DNA of 64,000 nucleotides from Epiperipatus broadwayi (GCA_028023455.1 JAQFVV010006197.1:16427254-16491253); one strand, 5' to 3'; positions 47,400-60,033 are shown, counted from the first letter of the stretch. Numbers and translations: made by a program. The notes: generated by a model not told the origin, from the sequence alone.

Positions 47400-49096
47400 C
47401 CCATAGAGACCTGAACGGCCATTTTTAATTCCCAAAAAAAATTACAGGACCTACAATTTTAAATAAAATGTCTAATTTATTACAATAAATAAATATATAT
47501 ATATACATTTTTATAAAGTGCAAATATGAAAGAATGTTATAAAGCTGATAAAGTAGTCATTACCACAAAAAATAATTAAAAAAAATGATATTTTTCACAT
47601 TTTTAAAATCTTTATTTTTACATTGGTTCACAAACTCTCAATTTTCAAAGGTATAGCCTAAAATGACAATTTCATAGACAGCTTCATCACATTCATCATA
47701 AAATGCAGAAAAAAATAATATATAACATGACCTACCTGAGTTACAGATTGTTGGTGTAATGTGGCAGAATGTGACAATTTCAGTTTCGTTTTTTTACTAA
47801 CCACCCTATATGTTCAATTTTTGCAAGCAGTTGTTTTTCTAGGCCCTCTATGCGGGATATCTATTAGAAATGCAAGGTTTTGTGTGGATTAGAAATGCAA
47901 GGTTTTAGTGTGGATCAAAAAAAAAATAACAGTAATAACTTTAGTAAAGTGTAAGTTATGGGGATAAAAAATAATTACTATATTATTGAAAAATCATGGG
48001 CTAAATTATGCATTATTACATAGGAAACCATAATAGCAAAGTATGCTATCAAATGAATAAAAACTTATCTGCAAAGTATGCTATAAAATGAATAAAAAGT
48101 TATCTACAATGAAATGAATAAAAACGTAGTAAATTCTAAGTTATGCATGTAAAAAATAATTACTACATTATTGGAATATCATGAGGGTAAGGGTGAGCTA
48201 AATTATGCATTATTACATAGGAAACCATAATAGCAAAGTATGCTATCAAATGAATAAAAAGTTATCTATAATGAAACGAATAAAAATGTAGTAAATTCTA
48301 AGTTATGCATGTAAAAAATAATTACTATATTATTGGAATATCATGAGGATAAGGGTGAGCTAAATTATGCATTATTACATAGCAAACCATAATAGCAAAG
48401 TATGCTATAAAATGAATAAAAACTTATCTGCAAAGTATGCTATAAAATGAATAAAAAGTTATCTACAATGAAATGAATAAAAACGTAGTAAATTCTAAGT
48501 TATGCATGTAAAAAATAATTACTATATTATTGGAATATCATGAGGGTAAGGGTGAGCTAAATTATGCATTATTACATAGCAAACCATAATAGCAAAGTAT
48601 GCTATAAAATGAATAAAAACTTATCTACAATGAAATGTATAAAAACAGTAAATAAAATAAAATAAATAACCCAAAGGAATTACAAGCAATTATTATATAT
48701 CAGTGGGAGATGATGATGATGAATGTTGAATACTTACGGGTAATGGGGAATACGAAACCTCAAAATCAAACACATCAACAGAAAAGTTTGTTAGAATCAA
48801 AATTACGTTCAGCGGCGAAAATAATTGTTTTCTCCGTATATTTTTTTTATCCGTTGATAAAATCTAGAAAGATAAAAAAATTTACAAAATTTTAATAATG
48901 TACTTTACAAAAATTGCTATAAAAAATCTAATTTTCATCGCACAGAAAAAAATTTTAGATGTACAAAAAGATAGAAAAATGGCGGAGAGAAAGAAAAAAA
49001 AAGCGTAACTGTGACGTATACGGTTTGCACGCTATTGCGGTCGAAATTGGAAACTTATTTTTCAAGCGTAATTGGGCGTAAATAGGTCACAAAGGG
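47400..49096. mobile_element. piggyBac-like non-autonomous element inserted at TTAA
   Basis: The left end is TTAA (47,396-47,399) followed by CCCATAGAGACCTGAACGGCC. The right end read inward is CCCTTTGTGACCTATTTACGCC, next to TTTG where a second TTAA would be expected (two changes). The ends share CCC-T-G-GACCT and CG-CC. The RTE-like sequence resumes exactly on either side when compared with copy 2. TTAA targets and CCC ends are diagnostic of the piggyBac superfamily. There is no transposase ORF. The interior carries a small satellite array. Confidence 0.7.
47925..48650. repeat. Satellite array with alternating 197/162-bp units
   Basis: The landmark CTAAATTATGCATTATTACA recurs at 48,001, 48,198, 48,360 and 48,557. 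The spacings are 197, 162 and 197 bp. The 35-bp difference is an extra copy of a sub-unit like AACTTATCTGCAAAGTATGC then TATAAAATGAATAAA. Confidence 0.9.
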
Positions 49097-49381
49097 TTTG
49101 TATAAAAAAATAAAGAATAAGAAAACATTTTTAATTAATCTGGTAAGAACAATTAGATATCTGGAATTCTAGAAAATGATACAAAAAAAAATGGATATTA
49201 TATTTATATCATGATTAACTATGAACTGATAAAGAAAACTATAAAAGGGAATCAGTCTCAAAAGCATATCTTACTGCTGAAAAAAAAAATTGCTTCAACA
49301 ATAAGAAAAAACAATGGAACTATTACTAAAAAGAGAAATGACTATCATGAAATGTGTAGAAGTTTTATAATAAATCATATA

Positions 49382-49790
49382 TATGCGGGGTTTGAACTCA
49401 GTCAACATGGGTAGGATGACAACCTTGGCACTAACAAGGGCTTTGAACGTTCCATCATCAGATTTTCAATGAAATGGAAGGCTAAAGAGTTGTGAGTTGG
49501 AATAGTTTGAAGCCTGTCCATTAAAGTATAGAGATTGGCTATCTTAATATAAAGCTGAATACTGATTATATATGTGTGTGAGGATAGTAATCTAGACCAA
49601 CTGATGATTACTGGTTTAGCATGAAATACGTATATTGGTGATTATTTATCTTTTCAACATGTGTGTGATCAGATGGGTCAGCAATATGAGATGGTACTGA
49701 GAGTGGTGAGTCGTATGAAAGTCTGAGTTCAAACCCCGCATATATTACATATATAAATGCAGTTTTAAGCCTGTACAATGTATTAACTTA
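49382..49790. mobile_element. SINE-like fold-back insertion with 13-bp target-site duplication
   Basis: AATAAATCATATA flanks it on both sides (49,369-49,381 and 49,791-49,803), and copy 2 of the RTE-like element gives the unoccupied site. Both ends carry an inverted TATGCGGGGTTTGAACTCAG segment whose reverse, GAGTTCAAACCCC, fits the B-box of a tRNA-type Pol III promoter (GTTCRANNCC). The central words 'ggtttagcatgaaat' recur in the repeats at 52,580 and 54,280. The TSD length fits a LINE-mobilised insertion. The A-box is not convincing. Confidence 0.65.
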
Positions 49791-51390
49791 AATAAATCAT
49801 ATAGTAACAAAAAACAATAAAATAAAGCAACCCTTACAATTATATCTTCTGAATTGCCAAATATTTTATATAAAGAGTAAGGCATGCAATTATATCTGAA
49901 AAAGAAAAAAAGCTTTGCAAAATAATGAAAATATTATTGCTATCTTAAATGCAGCCAGTGAAAAAAATAGAAAAATTGTTTGAAAAATTATATACTAAAA
50001 ATCTAAATAAAAATGCATCAGATTATAGGAAAACTATAATAGTGACAGATATTTAAGACAGTGAAAAAGATTATATTAAATATTACAGATCTATCAAACT
50101 TTTATTCTATATAAAATTTTTATCAATTCAATTATAACTCATCTACAATGAATTTAGGACTCAGTCAACTAAAAAACAAGCTGGATTTAAAAAGTCATTT
50201 TAGCACAGTTGATATCACAATCCAAATATTGAGACAAACTATAAAAAAGATCAATGAATATAAGTAAACATATGCTTTGGATTTATATATCATGAAAAAT
50301 AAAAACTTGGGATATTGTCATATTCTGAAAAATATTTGATTAGATTATATGGTGCCACAAGATTAATATCAGTAAGAGTGAATAATATGATGCTTCCATT
50401 TCCCCAAACTTTTTTACAGTAGTTTTACAAGAAATATTTTGTTGATTAAAATAAGAGGCTAAGGGATAAAAATAAATGAGATTTTTTTAAATTATTTAGA
50501 TTTTTGCAGATGATGTAGTTATGTTTGTAAATAATGCTTCAGACTTTCAGGAAATGTGCGAGTCATCAGATGAAAGCAAAACAGTAGGACTAAAGATAAA
50601 GGCTAAAAATGTTTTTTCACAGATGAATATAAAGGGTGATAATTACAATATAGAAGAAGTTAATAATTATAAATACCTTAGTCAGATTATTAATACAGCT
50701 GGAAACATAATAGACAAAATTATCATAGAATTAAATTTGGATGGAAATCTTTAGAACTAATTGAATATAAAAAAGAAATATGCCTATGTGTATGAAATAT
50801 GGAGACATAACAAAAGAGTAATACAAAGACTTCAGACCACATAACATAAATATAGAGATTATGCTGGGATTAAAAGGAGAAATTGAAAGCAAAATGTTAA
50901 CAAATAAGTATCACTGACAGAACTGAAAGAAGTAAGAAACTAAAATGAAGTTCGACTGGACATATTTTATAAAAGATGATAATAGATTAACAGTTAAAGT
51001 CTATCCTAAAAGATTATAAAAGACTTAGAAAAAGACTACATGTGTTATGGATGATATAAGAAAGCATTTTGGAATGATGTATAGATGAGAGGTTCTGGAT
51101 AAGAGAAATCAAAATAAATTGGGAGACCTTCACGTTACAGTGTATCAATGATTGAAAATGATAGTAACGATAAATTTTAACATTTATTAGAATTAGATTT
51201 ACAATCTATTTTATATATTAAATTAACTTTTGATTATTTTTGCATACTCTCCATCTTTATAATTAAAAAAAAAAATTTTTTTTCGTCTTTGCTTCCTTGT
51301 AGTATAGCTTTTTATCAACCCTTATTAATTAGTTTTTTTAAAATATATTTTCATCCAATAAGATTCCTATTAACTTTTTACTAATATTCG

Positions 51391-51576
51391 TGTTATATAT
51401 AAAGCTTGTAAATAAACTCTTAACAAGCTTTGCAGAGTATCCCAACCCCACACCAGTTTTTGCTACTCGTTTCCTCAGTGAGGTATTAAGATGAAGCTAG
51501 TAGCTGAAACGAGTCTGGGGTTGGGGATACTCTGCAAAGCTTGTGAAGAGCTTATTTGCGAGCTCTATATATAACA
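51391..51576. repeat. Palindrome carrying hammerhead-like cores
   Basis: Arms 51,391-51,452 and 51,514-51,576 are inverted copies (TGTTATATATA, AGCTTTGCAGAGTATCCC, AACCCCA). On the plus strand, 51,488-51,515 reads AAGAUGA, AGCU-AGU-AGCU, GAAAC, GA, GUC, so stem II, GAAA box and cleavage triplet are all exact and only the first two bases of CUGANGA are changed. It is followed by UGGGG. The minus strand of the centre reads CACUGAGGAAACGAGU, like a hammerhead with stem II deleted. Confidence 0.65.
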
Positions 51577-52199
51577 TTTGTAATACAAGCTTGTTAAATT
51601 AGGTCTTGTGACATATGACTTGATTTCTTTGTAATACTAATATTCATATAAAGCATGGGATAAAATCAGTAGAAAAATATTTTAGAAGTTAGTAATACAA
51701 GTTTATTTCCAAATATTTTTTTTCCTTTAGATTACTATTTTATACGAAAAAATAAAAATCACATGACAAAACAAAAATATACTCTCATGTCAACCAGAAA
51801 TAATCAATTATGTTTTGTTTTTTTTTTAGTTTAATTTAAAAATTGATATATATTAACTTATTCAAGATTAAATAAAAAATATTCCTCAAATAAATCTTAA
51901 ATCTAGAAAATTTGGAGTATAAAATGGTATCCAATTATCAGTTTCCAGATTATTGTTGTTGTGTGTGTATACATATATAGACATACATTAATAAGTTTAG
52001 TTCATTAACACAAATATATTAATTTATTTATTATATATATGTGTGTGTTTAAAAATTATAAACCTATTAAATTTAATTATTTATTTTCTTGAATTTCACA
52101 TATTTACTGACTAGCAATAAATAAAAGTTCATAATCTATAATTGCAAGAATATATAATAAATATTAATTGGGGCTCAGCTTATTATAATATTAATAATT
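51577..52199. other. No gene seen
   Basis: AT-rich with TG/TA microsatellites. Confidence 0.6.
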
Positions 52200-52740
52200 T
52201 GTATTAGTCATTCATTAGAATAGAGATAATCCATTTTGTGCATCTTGGGATCATATCTTTTTCACATTTTTGATCATACGTTTATAATTATATCCCCCCA
52301 CATGTTAAAAACAGATAGAAACTAATCCCTACTTGTATGAAAGTGTAGTGAAAATTACACTAGAGAAATATTATCCACTATTGGATAATTTCTAGTCTAA
52401 TAAATGACTAATAAAAATTATTAATATACTTCCATTAAATGATTTGTGTCAAAGTTGTAAGGGCAGCAAATTTGACATATCAATTAAATTGTAGTAATTT
52501 GGTAGCTATATGTAGTGAAAAATTATAAAGATATGTGTAAGAGATTGTGGTTTCAGACAAATGATGAGTGCTGGTTTAGCATGAAATATGCATCTTGGGA
52601 ATCATATATCTTTTTCACGTCTTTGATCATGTATTTATAATTACATCCCTCCGTAAGATGTTAAAATCAGATAAAAACCAGCCACTACCATGCATAAAAT
52701 TGGTGTAGTGAAAATTATAATACAGATATATTAATCATTA
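52200..52740. repeat. Dispersed fold-back repeat, copy 1
   Basis: Contains 'agtcattcattagaatagag', 'gtgaaaattacactagagaa', 'gatgatttgtgtcaaagttg' and 'ggtttagcatgaaatatgca' in order, matching 53,560-54,420. Confidence 0.75.
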
Positions 52741-53559
52741 TAGTATTATTTCTCTTAATTACTCATTTACAAACATTTGCATCCATATCCTTCATAAACT
52801 TCTCTTTTGTTTTGACACAGTATGTGCAAAATTTGATTTGTTACATCATTTATTCTTTAAGAAGTAATTATTTACAGTTGGTTAAAAAAAAAAAAAGTTG
52901 AAGTATTTACCAAAAAACAATAAATTTTAAAACTGCCTTTTTATTAATCTTAAGTCTCAATTTTAAAATCTTTTAGTATTAAAATAACCTTTCTTTTTTT
53001 GAAACCATTCTATAACAATCATAAAATATTACAATACATTTTATTTCAAATAAACATATTTTCAGTTATTTACAATTTTCATTTAGTTTCTTGTTTGAAA
53101 AATAAATTTAAATGGAAAATATGTTAATGGATATCCTGTAATTTACAAGTTTATTAATTATTATATAAAATTATTAGACTAAGAAATCAAAATTCAAACT
53201 CTGTTTTTCATCTAAAATAAAGTGAAACAGTAATTTTATAAGATTACTGTATTTAGTTTTTATTATAAGTTACATATACATACACAATTACAAAAAAAAA
53301 AAAAAAAAGCTTATAATCTTATACAAAAACTGTTTGATAAAAATCTCTTCATTTTAATTTCACACATTTGTATTTTATTTTTAAAATGAGTTTATTTCAC
53401 TAAATACCTTATGCAACATCAAGTTATAAAACATAATTCAATATTGGTATTTAGCATGTTGGATTAAATAAAGTCATTAATATATTTTGTTCGCTGTTCA
53501 TTATTTTCTTACATGTCTCGTATTTTATTTTATTTAGTATTTTATCTACCAAAACAATG
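52741..53559. other. No gene seen
   Basis: AT-rich with homopolymer runs. Confidence 0.6.
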
Positions 53560-54420
53560 TTTATAATGAAAAATATTTCTGTAGTGTAATTTTCATTGCA
53601 CCATTCTCATGCAAGATAGAGATTGGTTTCTATCCACTTTTAACATCTTGTGTGGGGGTGTAATCATGAACATATGACTAAAAAGATGTGTCTCCAAGAT
53701 GCACATTTTATGCAGAACGAGCAATCATTCAGTTGGCCCAGATTACAAACTCTTACATATATTTTTATCATTGTTCAGTATATATAGATAGCCAATTACA
53801 TTAACTGATGTGTCAAACTTGCCAACCTCACAACTTTAACACAAACCACTTAATGAAAATTTAATAATTATTATTATTAGTCATTCATTAAACTAGAGAT
53901 TATCCACTTAATGAATAATATTTCTGCAATGTAATTTTCACTACTACATTCCCATGCAAGGTCATATGTTTATGATTACACCCCCATACAAAGTATTAAA
54001 AGTGGATAGAAACCAATCTATACATTGTATAAGAGTGTAATGAAAATTACACTACAGAAATATTATTCATTAAGTGGATAATCTCTAGTCTAATGAATGA
54101 CTAATAAAAATTATTAATAAACTTCCATTAGATGATTTGTGTCAAAGATGTGATGGCAATAAGTTTGACACTTATCGATTATACTGTAATAGTAGGCTAT
54201 CTAAATATACTGAACAATGATAAAGATATGTGTAAAAGATTGTGATCTGGGCGTTACCAACTGATAAGTGCCAGTTCAGCATGAAATGTGCATCTTGGAA
54301 AAGTGGATAGAAACCAGTCCCTAACTTGCATGAGAGTGATATGAAAATTACACTTAAGAAATATTATTCAATATATGGATAATTTCTAGTCTATTAGACT
54401 AATACAAATTATTAATAATG
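53560..54420. repeat. Dispersed fold-back repeat, copy 2 (large palindrome)
   Basis: The inner arms (53,875-53,970 and 54,020-54,110) are inverted: 'ttagtcattcattaaactag', 'agattatccacttaatgaat' against 'attcattaagtggataatct'. The outer parts are also inverted: 'gatgcacattttatgc' at 53,700 against 'gcatgaaatgtgcatc' at 54,280, and 'gtgtaattttcattgcacc' against 'gatatgaaaattacac'. The whole is one nested palindrome of about 860 bp. Confidence 0.8.
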
Positions 54421-54727
54421 TTCATAATGATTCTATTTATTTCTATTTCAATTTGCTTTCCAATTCTACTAAACATTCTAAGTTCTAAAAAAAAATACCT
54501 TTCACTTTACATATCTAATCTATTTAATAATAATTATTTTATAAAGCGCAGACAGTTGAAATTGAAATTAAATTGAAAGGCTGCAAACCTCTCGCGCTTA
54601 TTATAATACTTGTCTGAACAGCCAATCAGATGTTATAATGGCTGTCTGAATAGTGATCAAACCGTAAACACATGACAAAAAATTTTACAAGAAAAGGGCG
54701 GTCCACCCTCTTCTCTACTTGTCTTTC

Positions 54728-54885
54728 TATATATCTAAGCCAGTCTGAAGCATTTAAATTACAAACATACAGTGCGAAATCCTACGATTTACTACACAGT
54801 AGTTTTTAGATGTTATAAATTGCAGTAACGTACGTAAATAATAGCTTTCAAACCTAAATGCTTTAGACTGGCTTAGATATATCTA
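54728..54885. repeat. Small fold-back, about 28-bp arms
   Basis: ATATATCTAAGCCAGTCTGA with AGCATTTA at 54,728-54,756 is inverted at 54,857-54,885 (AAATGCTTTAGACTGGCTTA then GATATAT). Confidence 0.8.
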
Positions 54886-55832
54886 ACTTATGTAACTTAT
54901 AAATCTTTCTATTATGATGATGATTATCAAATTCTTATCATAATTATTGAAAAATTAAAATAAGGATAGGCTACCCAAAACTATCGAATGAAGAATTTTG
55001 TGAAGAGGATATAAATTATCATTTAATTTATAATACAAATTAGTTAAAATATGTAAAAGAAATCATTCAATATAAAGCTTAGTATTTAAAGAGAATTTGC
55101 CAAATATACATAGTAGATTCAGAAAAAAAAGTACTGAGATGTTTATCAATATGCACTTGATTATAGAAAGTCTAGAATTCAGCTTCCTATTCAAATGATT
55201 ATATCAATTAATTCCTTTGACCAAAAAAAAAAAAAAAAAAAAAAGAATATCAGACTACTTATAATTGTAATTCATTTATATATTATAGTAGAAATTTAAG
55301 TCAGAATAGAATGGTGTTTTTATAATATAATAAAATCATAACTTTTTAAGAAATAAAATTGGCAAATTAATCATCACTGATTTTCAATATGCTAGATGAT
55401 ATTAGACTGATAGATGGGAAAAAAAAGGTAAAGATATAAATGAAAAAATAAGCCTACAACCATATATAAAAAGAGAATACAGATTTTTCACAAAGTTGGA
55501 ATTTTGTATAAATAAATCCACAAATTTTCTGAACTATTTTCTTTAATATATTTTATTATATCCTTCATTTTAAGTAGCTAGCAAACATTATTAGAGCTTT
55601 TTCTTTCTTATCTTAAAAGCAACTGCTGCTTTAAGAAAATAAAAAAGCTCTAAAAAAGATTAGTAATCAATGGAAATATAATGATATAATAAAAAACAAT
55701 GAAAAAAAAATTACTCTTTATCTCTTTGGATTAGCCACTACCAATAAAATATTAAGCATTTAACGAATATATTGCAGATGGGCAATTGATAGAATTGAGA
55801 ATAAATAACCTATATCTTCAGATAAATAACAT
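54886..55832. other. No gene seen
   Basis: AT-rich sequence with a run of about 20 As near 55,225. It precedes the Gypsy element. Confidence 0.6.
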
Positions 55833-56285
55833 TTCTAATAAAAGATAGATTTCTAGCATTATAGTATATCTATATTTTACTGCATGAATTAGACTAAAAG
55901 AGAGTGCTGCAATGGTCTCTCACTTTGATATATATAAATGAGAAAAACAAAAGAAAAGCAGAAATCTCCTCCTAAATAGCTGCAGTGGTAGCAGTTAAAG
56001 AATAATGAAAAGGGAGACTATTAGTTGCTAAATTGTGCTGATGGCAGCAAGGCATAACGAGTATTGTTACTTTATTTCCTTAGAAAAAAACCGCTGTTGA
56101 GTAATGTTTGTATTTAATATGTCATTTGTCATGTTACTGTTTTTCGGAGTACTAGTCAAAATATTAGTATACATCCTTCATTTGTTATTACTTGTTAATA
56201 AATAAATGTTTATTAAACATAGTTGCACTTGTGTTAATTTTATTTACAGTCTGGCTGGTTAAATGTTAAACCTTCACACATAGCA
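55833..56285 (+). repeat. 5' LTR of the Gypsy element
   Basis: Shares with the 3' LTR: TTTCTAGCA-TATAGTATATCT, 'gctgttgagtaatgtttgta', 'ttattacttgttaataaata' and 'ttgcacttgt', in order, ending in ATAGCA. The first 15 bases are eroded, so the start is approximate. Confidence 0.8.
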
Positions 56286-56289
56286 GAGT

Positions 56290-57250
56290 AGCATAGTTGA
56301 CAGTTTGGATATGGTGAAAGAGAAAAATTTGAAAATGACATTAAATTTTACAATTTGAGAGTTTGATGTAAATAATGCAGATTCATAGAAAAGCTATGTA
56401 TAGCATGCTGAGTATTTTATGTTGATCAATAACATAATTTCCTCATCTATTTTGCGGGACAGGATGTAACACAGTTGGCAAATAGAATCACCGACCCAAA
56501 GCATCCGAAAGACATTCTATATGGAGAACTTATACAAACTCTGAGTGCTTATTTTGTTCCAATAATTTCAAAAATGGATAGCCTGGCTTAGACTGTGAAA
56601 TAAAAAAAAACAGTTGCCACAGAAAAAATATGCTGATTGTGATTTAGTCTTACATAGATTGGCCAGAAATTGTGATTTTGGACCAGAGATAAATTGATTC
56701 CCTGCTGGAATAGTTTTTATATGGTATGCATGATGATAATTTCAGAAAAGTGCTATTAAGTGACCTGGGTTTAACCTACAAGTTGGCCATAAAGAAGAGC
56801 ATAGATCAGGAGACTGTTAAATAATGCTTCTGAATTTACAGTGTTTCAACCTTTGGAAAGGATTTTGTTTACTAGAGAAAAACCTTAAGGAGATGTTCAT
56901 GTTTTCAATCTATGTAAAAAAAACACACACACAAATGTATTATTATTGTGGTAAAGCTAGACATTTAAAAATGAAGTTTAAACATAAGGAAAAAATATGT
57001 AGAATTTGTGACATTGGAGGTCGCTTAACTATCATTTGTCATTTTAAAAATTGGGAATTAAGAAAAAAAAAGGATTATAAATTTGGGGGAGAAGCAGGGT
57101 GCAAGAAATTACTAATAAAGAGTGTAAATAACAAAACAATGGATCATATACTTCTAGAAGTATGAATTTGTGATAAATGTGTAACAATGGAATTGGATAG
57201 TGGAGCAGGTCTGTCCATATCATATAAAGATGGATCACTGAAAGTCATAA
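56290..57250 (+). pseudogene. Gag and protease relic of the Gypsy element
   Basis: Near 56,465-56,580 the frame reads TQLANRITDPKHP then LSAYFVP, gag-like. 56,940-57,040 encodes YYYCGKARHLKMKFK then CRICDIGG, two degenerate zinc knuckles. 57,170-57,210 encodes MELDSGAGLS, the aspartic protease active site (D-S-G-A). Stops and frameshifts throughout. Confidence 0.7.
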
Positions 57251-57259
57251 AAAAAATTT

Positions 57260-58760
57260 ATATTAAAAAAGATGGATGAGATTGTGATAAATGTAAACAA
57301 AAATAAGGTCGATATTCATGACAAGGCAATAATTCCGATAAAGAAGAATTCTAGACAGAGATCCCTTATATTGCAGATAATAAATAAAGACGTAAATCCG
57401 TTACTGGGAGAAATTGGTTGGAACCTTGGGGATAAGTGTGAATATATTAAAGTTGGTTCAAGTGAAAATCCTTATAAAAGAAGATACCTGGAATTGTTCA
57501 AGCCTGGATTAGCAGGATTAATAATGAGGCCAGTAAATGTGGATTAAAGAAAAAAAGTGGAACTGATTATTTGAAACCTAGCAAAGTGATGTTTGCTTTA
57601 AGAGATAAAATGGAAAAAAACATTAAATGAACTAAAGGGTCTTAACACTGATTGAAGATTTGCTATGGACTATGCTGATAGTAACAGTAATTAAATCAGA
57701 TGAAACTCTGTACTTACGTGATTATAGGATTCTGAATATATAAATACAGGGTTATGGCCATGTACTGACATTGTTACAGAAGGCTAATTATTTCGCAGAT
57801 AGATTTGAAAGCAGCTTTTCAACAGATACCTGTAACGAAAAATACAGAGGAGCTATTAACATTGACTACACATAAGGGATTATTTAATTACAATAAGTAG
57901 CCTATGGTATATGTATCGCCCCTAATGTTTTCCCGGCAAATATGGATATGTTGGTTAGATCCATGGATGGAGTAATTCCTTATTTGGATGACATTTTGAT
58001 TATGGGTGCAACAGAATCTGAAATGGAAAAATGGGTAGATTTAGTCTGCTCAAAATTAGTGAAGTCAAAATCAAAAATAAATGTTAACATATGTATTTGG
58101 TCCATAAAAGAAATAAAATTTCTAGGATGTTATAAATGCTCATAATCAGTTTCCAGATCCAAATAAAGTTAAGGCAATTAAGAATGCAAATAAGCCTAAA
58201 AACATAAAAAAGTTACAAGCATTTTTAAGATTTAAATTTCTATGAGTTTCATAAAAAAAAAATCACTATTTATTCCCATTATCTTGGACCTGAAACAGCA
58301 AATTTGAAAAGGCTTTAACATTGCAAAAGAAGTGTTAATGTCAGAAAGATTACTGGTTCATTATTGTAGCGATTTGGATGTTATTATAAAGACAGATGCA
58401 TCACAATATAGTATAACTGTTATTTCTCACTTGTGCTTCGGAGGCACACAGCTGTTCACTTATGCCTCGAGTCCTTACATTGGCTGAAAAGAATTACAGT
58501 CAAATCGATAAAGAAGCGTTAGTGTCATATTTGCAGTCAAAAAGTTCCCCCAATATATTTACAGGTGGAAGTTCAAGATTTGTACAGATCATCGCCCTCT
58601 AAAGGGAATTTTCAATTCTAAGAAAAAAATTCCCAATCAAGTAAGTGAGTGAATGTTATGCTGGATAAATATATTGTCTCATTATGATTATCAACTAGTT
58701 TTGATCAAAGAAATAAATTGCATAGATTCAATGAATTCACAAATAATAAATAATGCCGTA
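57260..58760 (+). pseudogene. Reverse transcriptase and RNase H relic of the Gypsy element
   Basis: 57,800-57,890 reads LKAAFQQIPV and LTTHKGLFNY. 57,942-58,145 encodes IPYLDDILIMGATESEM, with the catalytic Y-L-D-D preserved. 58,380-58,620 holds the RNase H segment IIKTDASQYSI and ICTDHRPLKGIF. The Asp residues of both are kept, but the reading frame is broken many times. Confidence 0.8.
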
Positions 58761-58889
58761 GTAGCAGATTGGACTAAATGAGATAGGGGTTATGTGCAGC
58801 TGGTGCAATGGATAAAAGTAGTTGGCAAATATCTGTCCCCCTGAGATAAAATAATTTTGATTAAGAGAAATAGACATTTAGTTTTATAG

Positions 58890-59420
58890 TGGATGCATAT
58901 TGAACACAGATTGTGTTACTAGTTCCTCCTGCTGGTAAAATTCAAGCACTAAATTTGCTACATAAAAGTCATCCAGGAGTTGTCAGAATGAAAGCTCTCA
59001 CTCATTCTTATGTCTGGTGGCCTAATATTACTGGAAATATTGAAAGTTTACTAAACAATATTCAAATTGTCGACAGACAGCTAAATTACCATCCAAACAA
59101 TTAGAAATATGGACAAGACCTACAACCCTGGGGCTTGCATTCATCTGGACCACACTGGCCATTGGACAGACACCTAATACTTATATTGGTTGATGCTTAT
59201 TCAAAATGGACCAACTATAAATTGGTCAAGAGTACAAGTGCTGAATATACCATAACTGTGTTAATGAAATCTTTGCTACCCATGGTTTCCCAGAGCTCAT
59301 TGTGATCAATAATCGTATAGATTTCACATCTCAGAGATTTATGGATTTCCTGCATAATAGGGAATCAAGAAGATCCTTACTACTCTTTATCATCCTGAGA
59401 ATAATGGAATTGCAGGAAAA
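58890..59420 (+). pseudogene. Integrase relic of the Gypsy element
   Basis: 58,913-59,104 encodes LLHKSHPGVVRMKALTHSYV then WWPNI, the HHCC zinc-binding region typical of Gypsy integrases. 59,110-59,290 encodes DAYSKWTNYKLVKST, the core domain around its first catalytic Asp. The downstream part is frameshifted. Confidence 0.8.
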
Positions 59421-60033
59421 GCTATATAAAGTTTAAAATATATTTTGAATAAAATGAAATTTAAAAACATACCTGAAGCTTTGGTAGAAGCAATGTACAG
59501 CCAACATTTCATGCCAAATGCAGCAACAGGAAAAACTCTAGCTGAATATGTCACACTTGTCATACTCACTTAACTCACTTGTTACTTATGGTTATTAAGA
59601 AAAATAAAAATTTCTAAATTTCTTAACAGGTGAACAAATATGGATATGAGATTTGCTTAAACATCAATGGATACATGAAATAATCTAAAGATACTATCAA
59701 AACAAGTAAAACTTGTAAAGATGACAACAGTAAAGAATTTAGAAAACACATAAATCATCTACATCACTGCTATGAGGATCCTATACCTGACATTAGTCAA
59801 AAGGAACGGTGTAATAATCCGATGCTAAAAAAAGATGTAATAGTAATTGATTCAGTCTGTAGCCTAGATTTAAAGGTAAATGAAGAAGCTATACTTGATC
59901 CACAACAAAAGTTTGCTACTGCAGTTATTGAAACTCTGATGGTAGTTCACAGAACTCCAAGAATACGCCAACCATTGGCTAAGTTCAAAATTTTTGTTTG
60001 TCATTAGACCAATTAAATTTTGGAGGGAAGGTC

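Larger units (their letters stand above)
46640..51171 (+). pseudogene. RTE-like retrotransposon, copy 3, interrupted twice
   Basis: Nucleotide similarity to copies 1 and 2 runs in order: endonuclease at 46,860-47,395 ('actaatgctagaattggaaa', 'agaagtgatcattgattaat'), linker at 49,101-49,368, RT at 49,804-50,760 (including 'tttttgcagatgatgtagtt' for FADDVV), and the 3' region to about 51,171 ('gagaccttcacgttacagtg', then TGAT-rich tail). It includes more of the 5' endonuclease than the other copies. Many stops and frameshifts make it the oldest of the three. It is interrupted by a piggyBac-like element (47,400-49,096) and a SINE-like insertion (49,382-49,790). Confidence 0.85.

Noticed and set aside
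47925-48650. CRISPR-like regular repeats
   Set aside because: The units are 160-200 bp tandem satellite without short repeats separated by unique spacers, in a eukaryotic genome.
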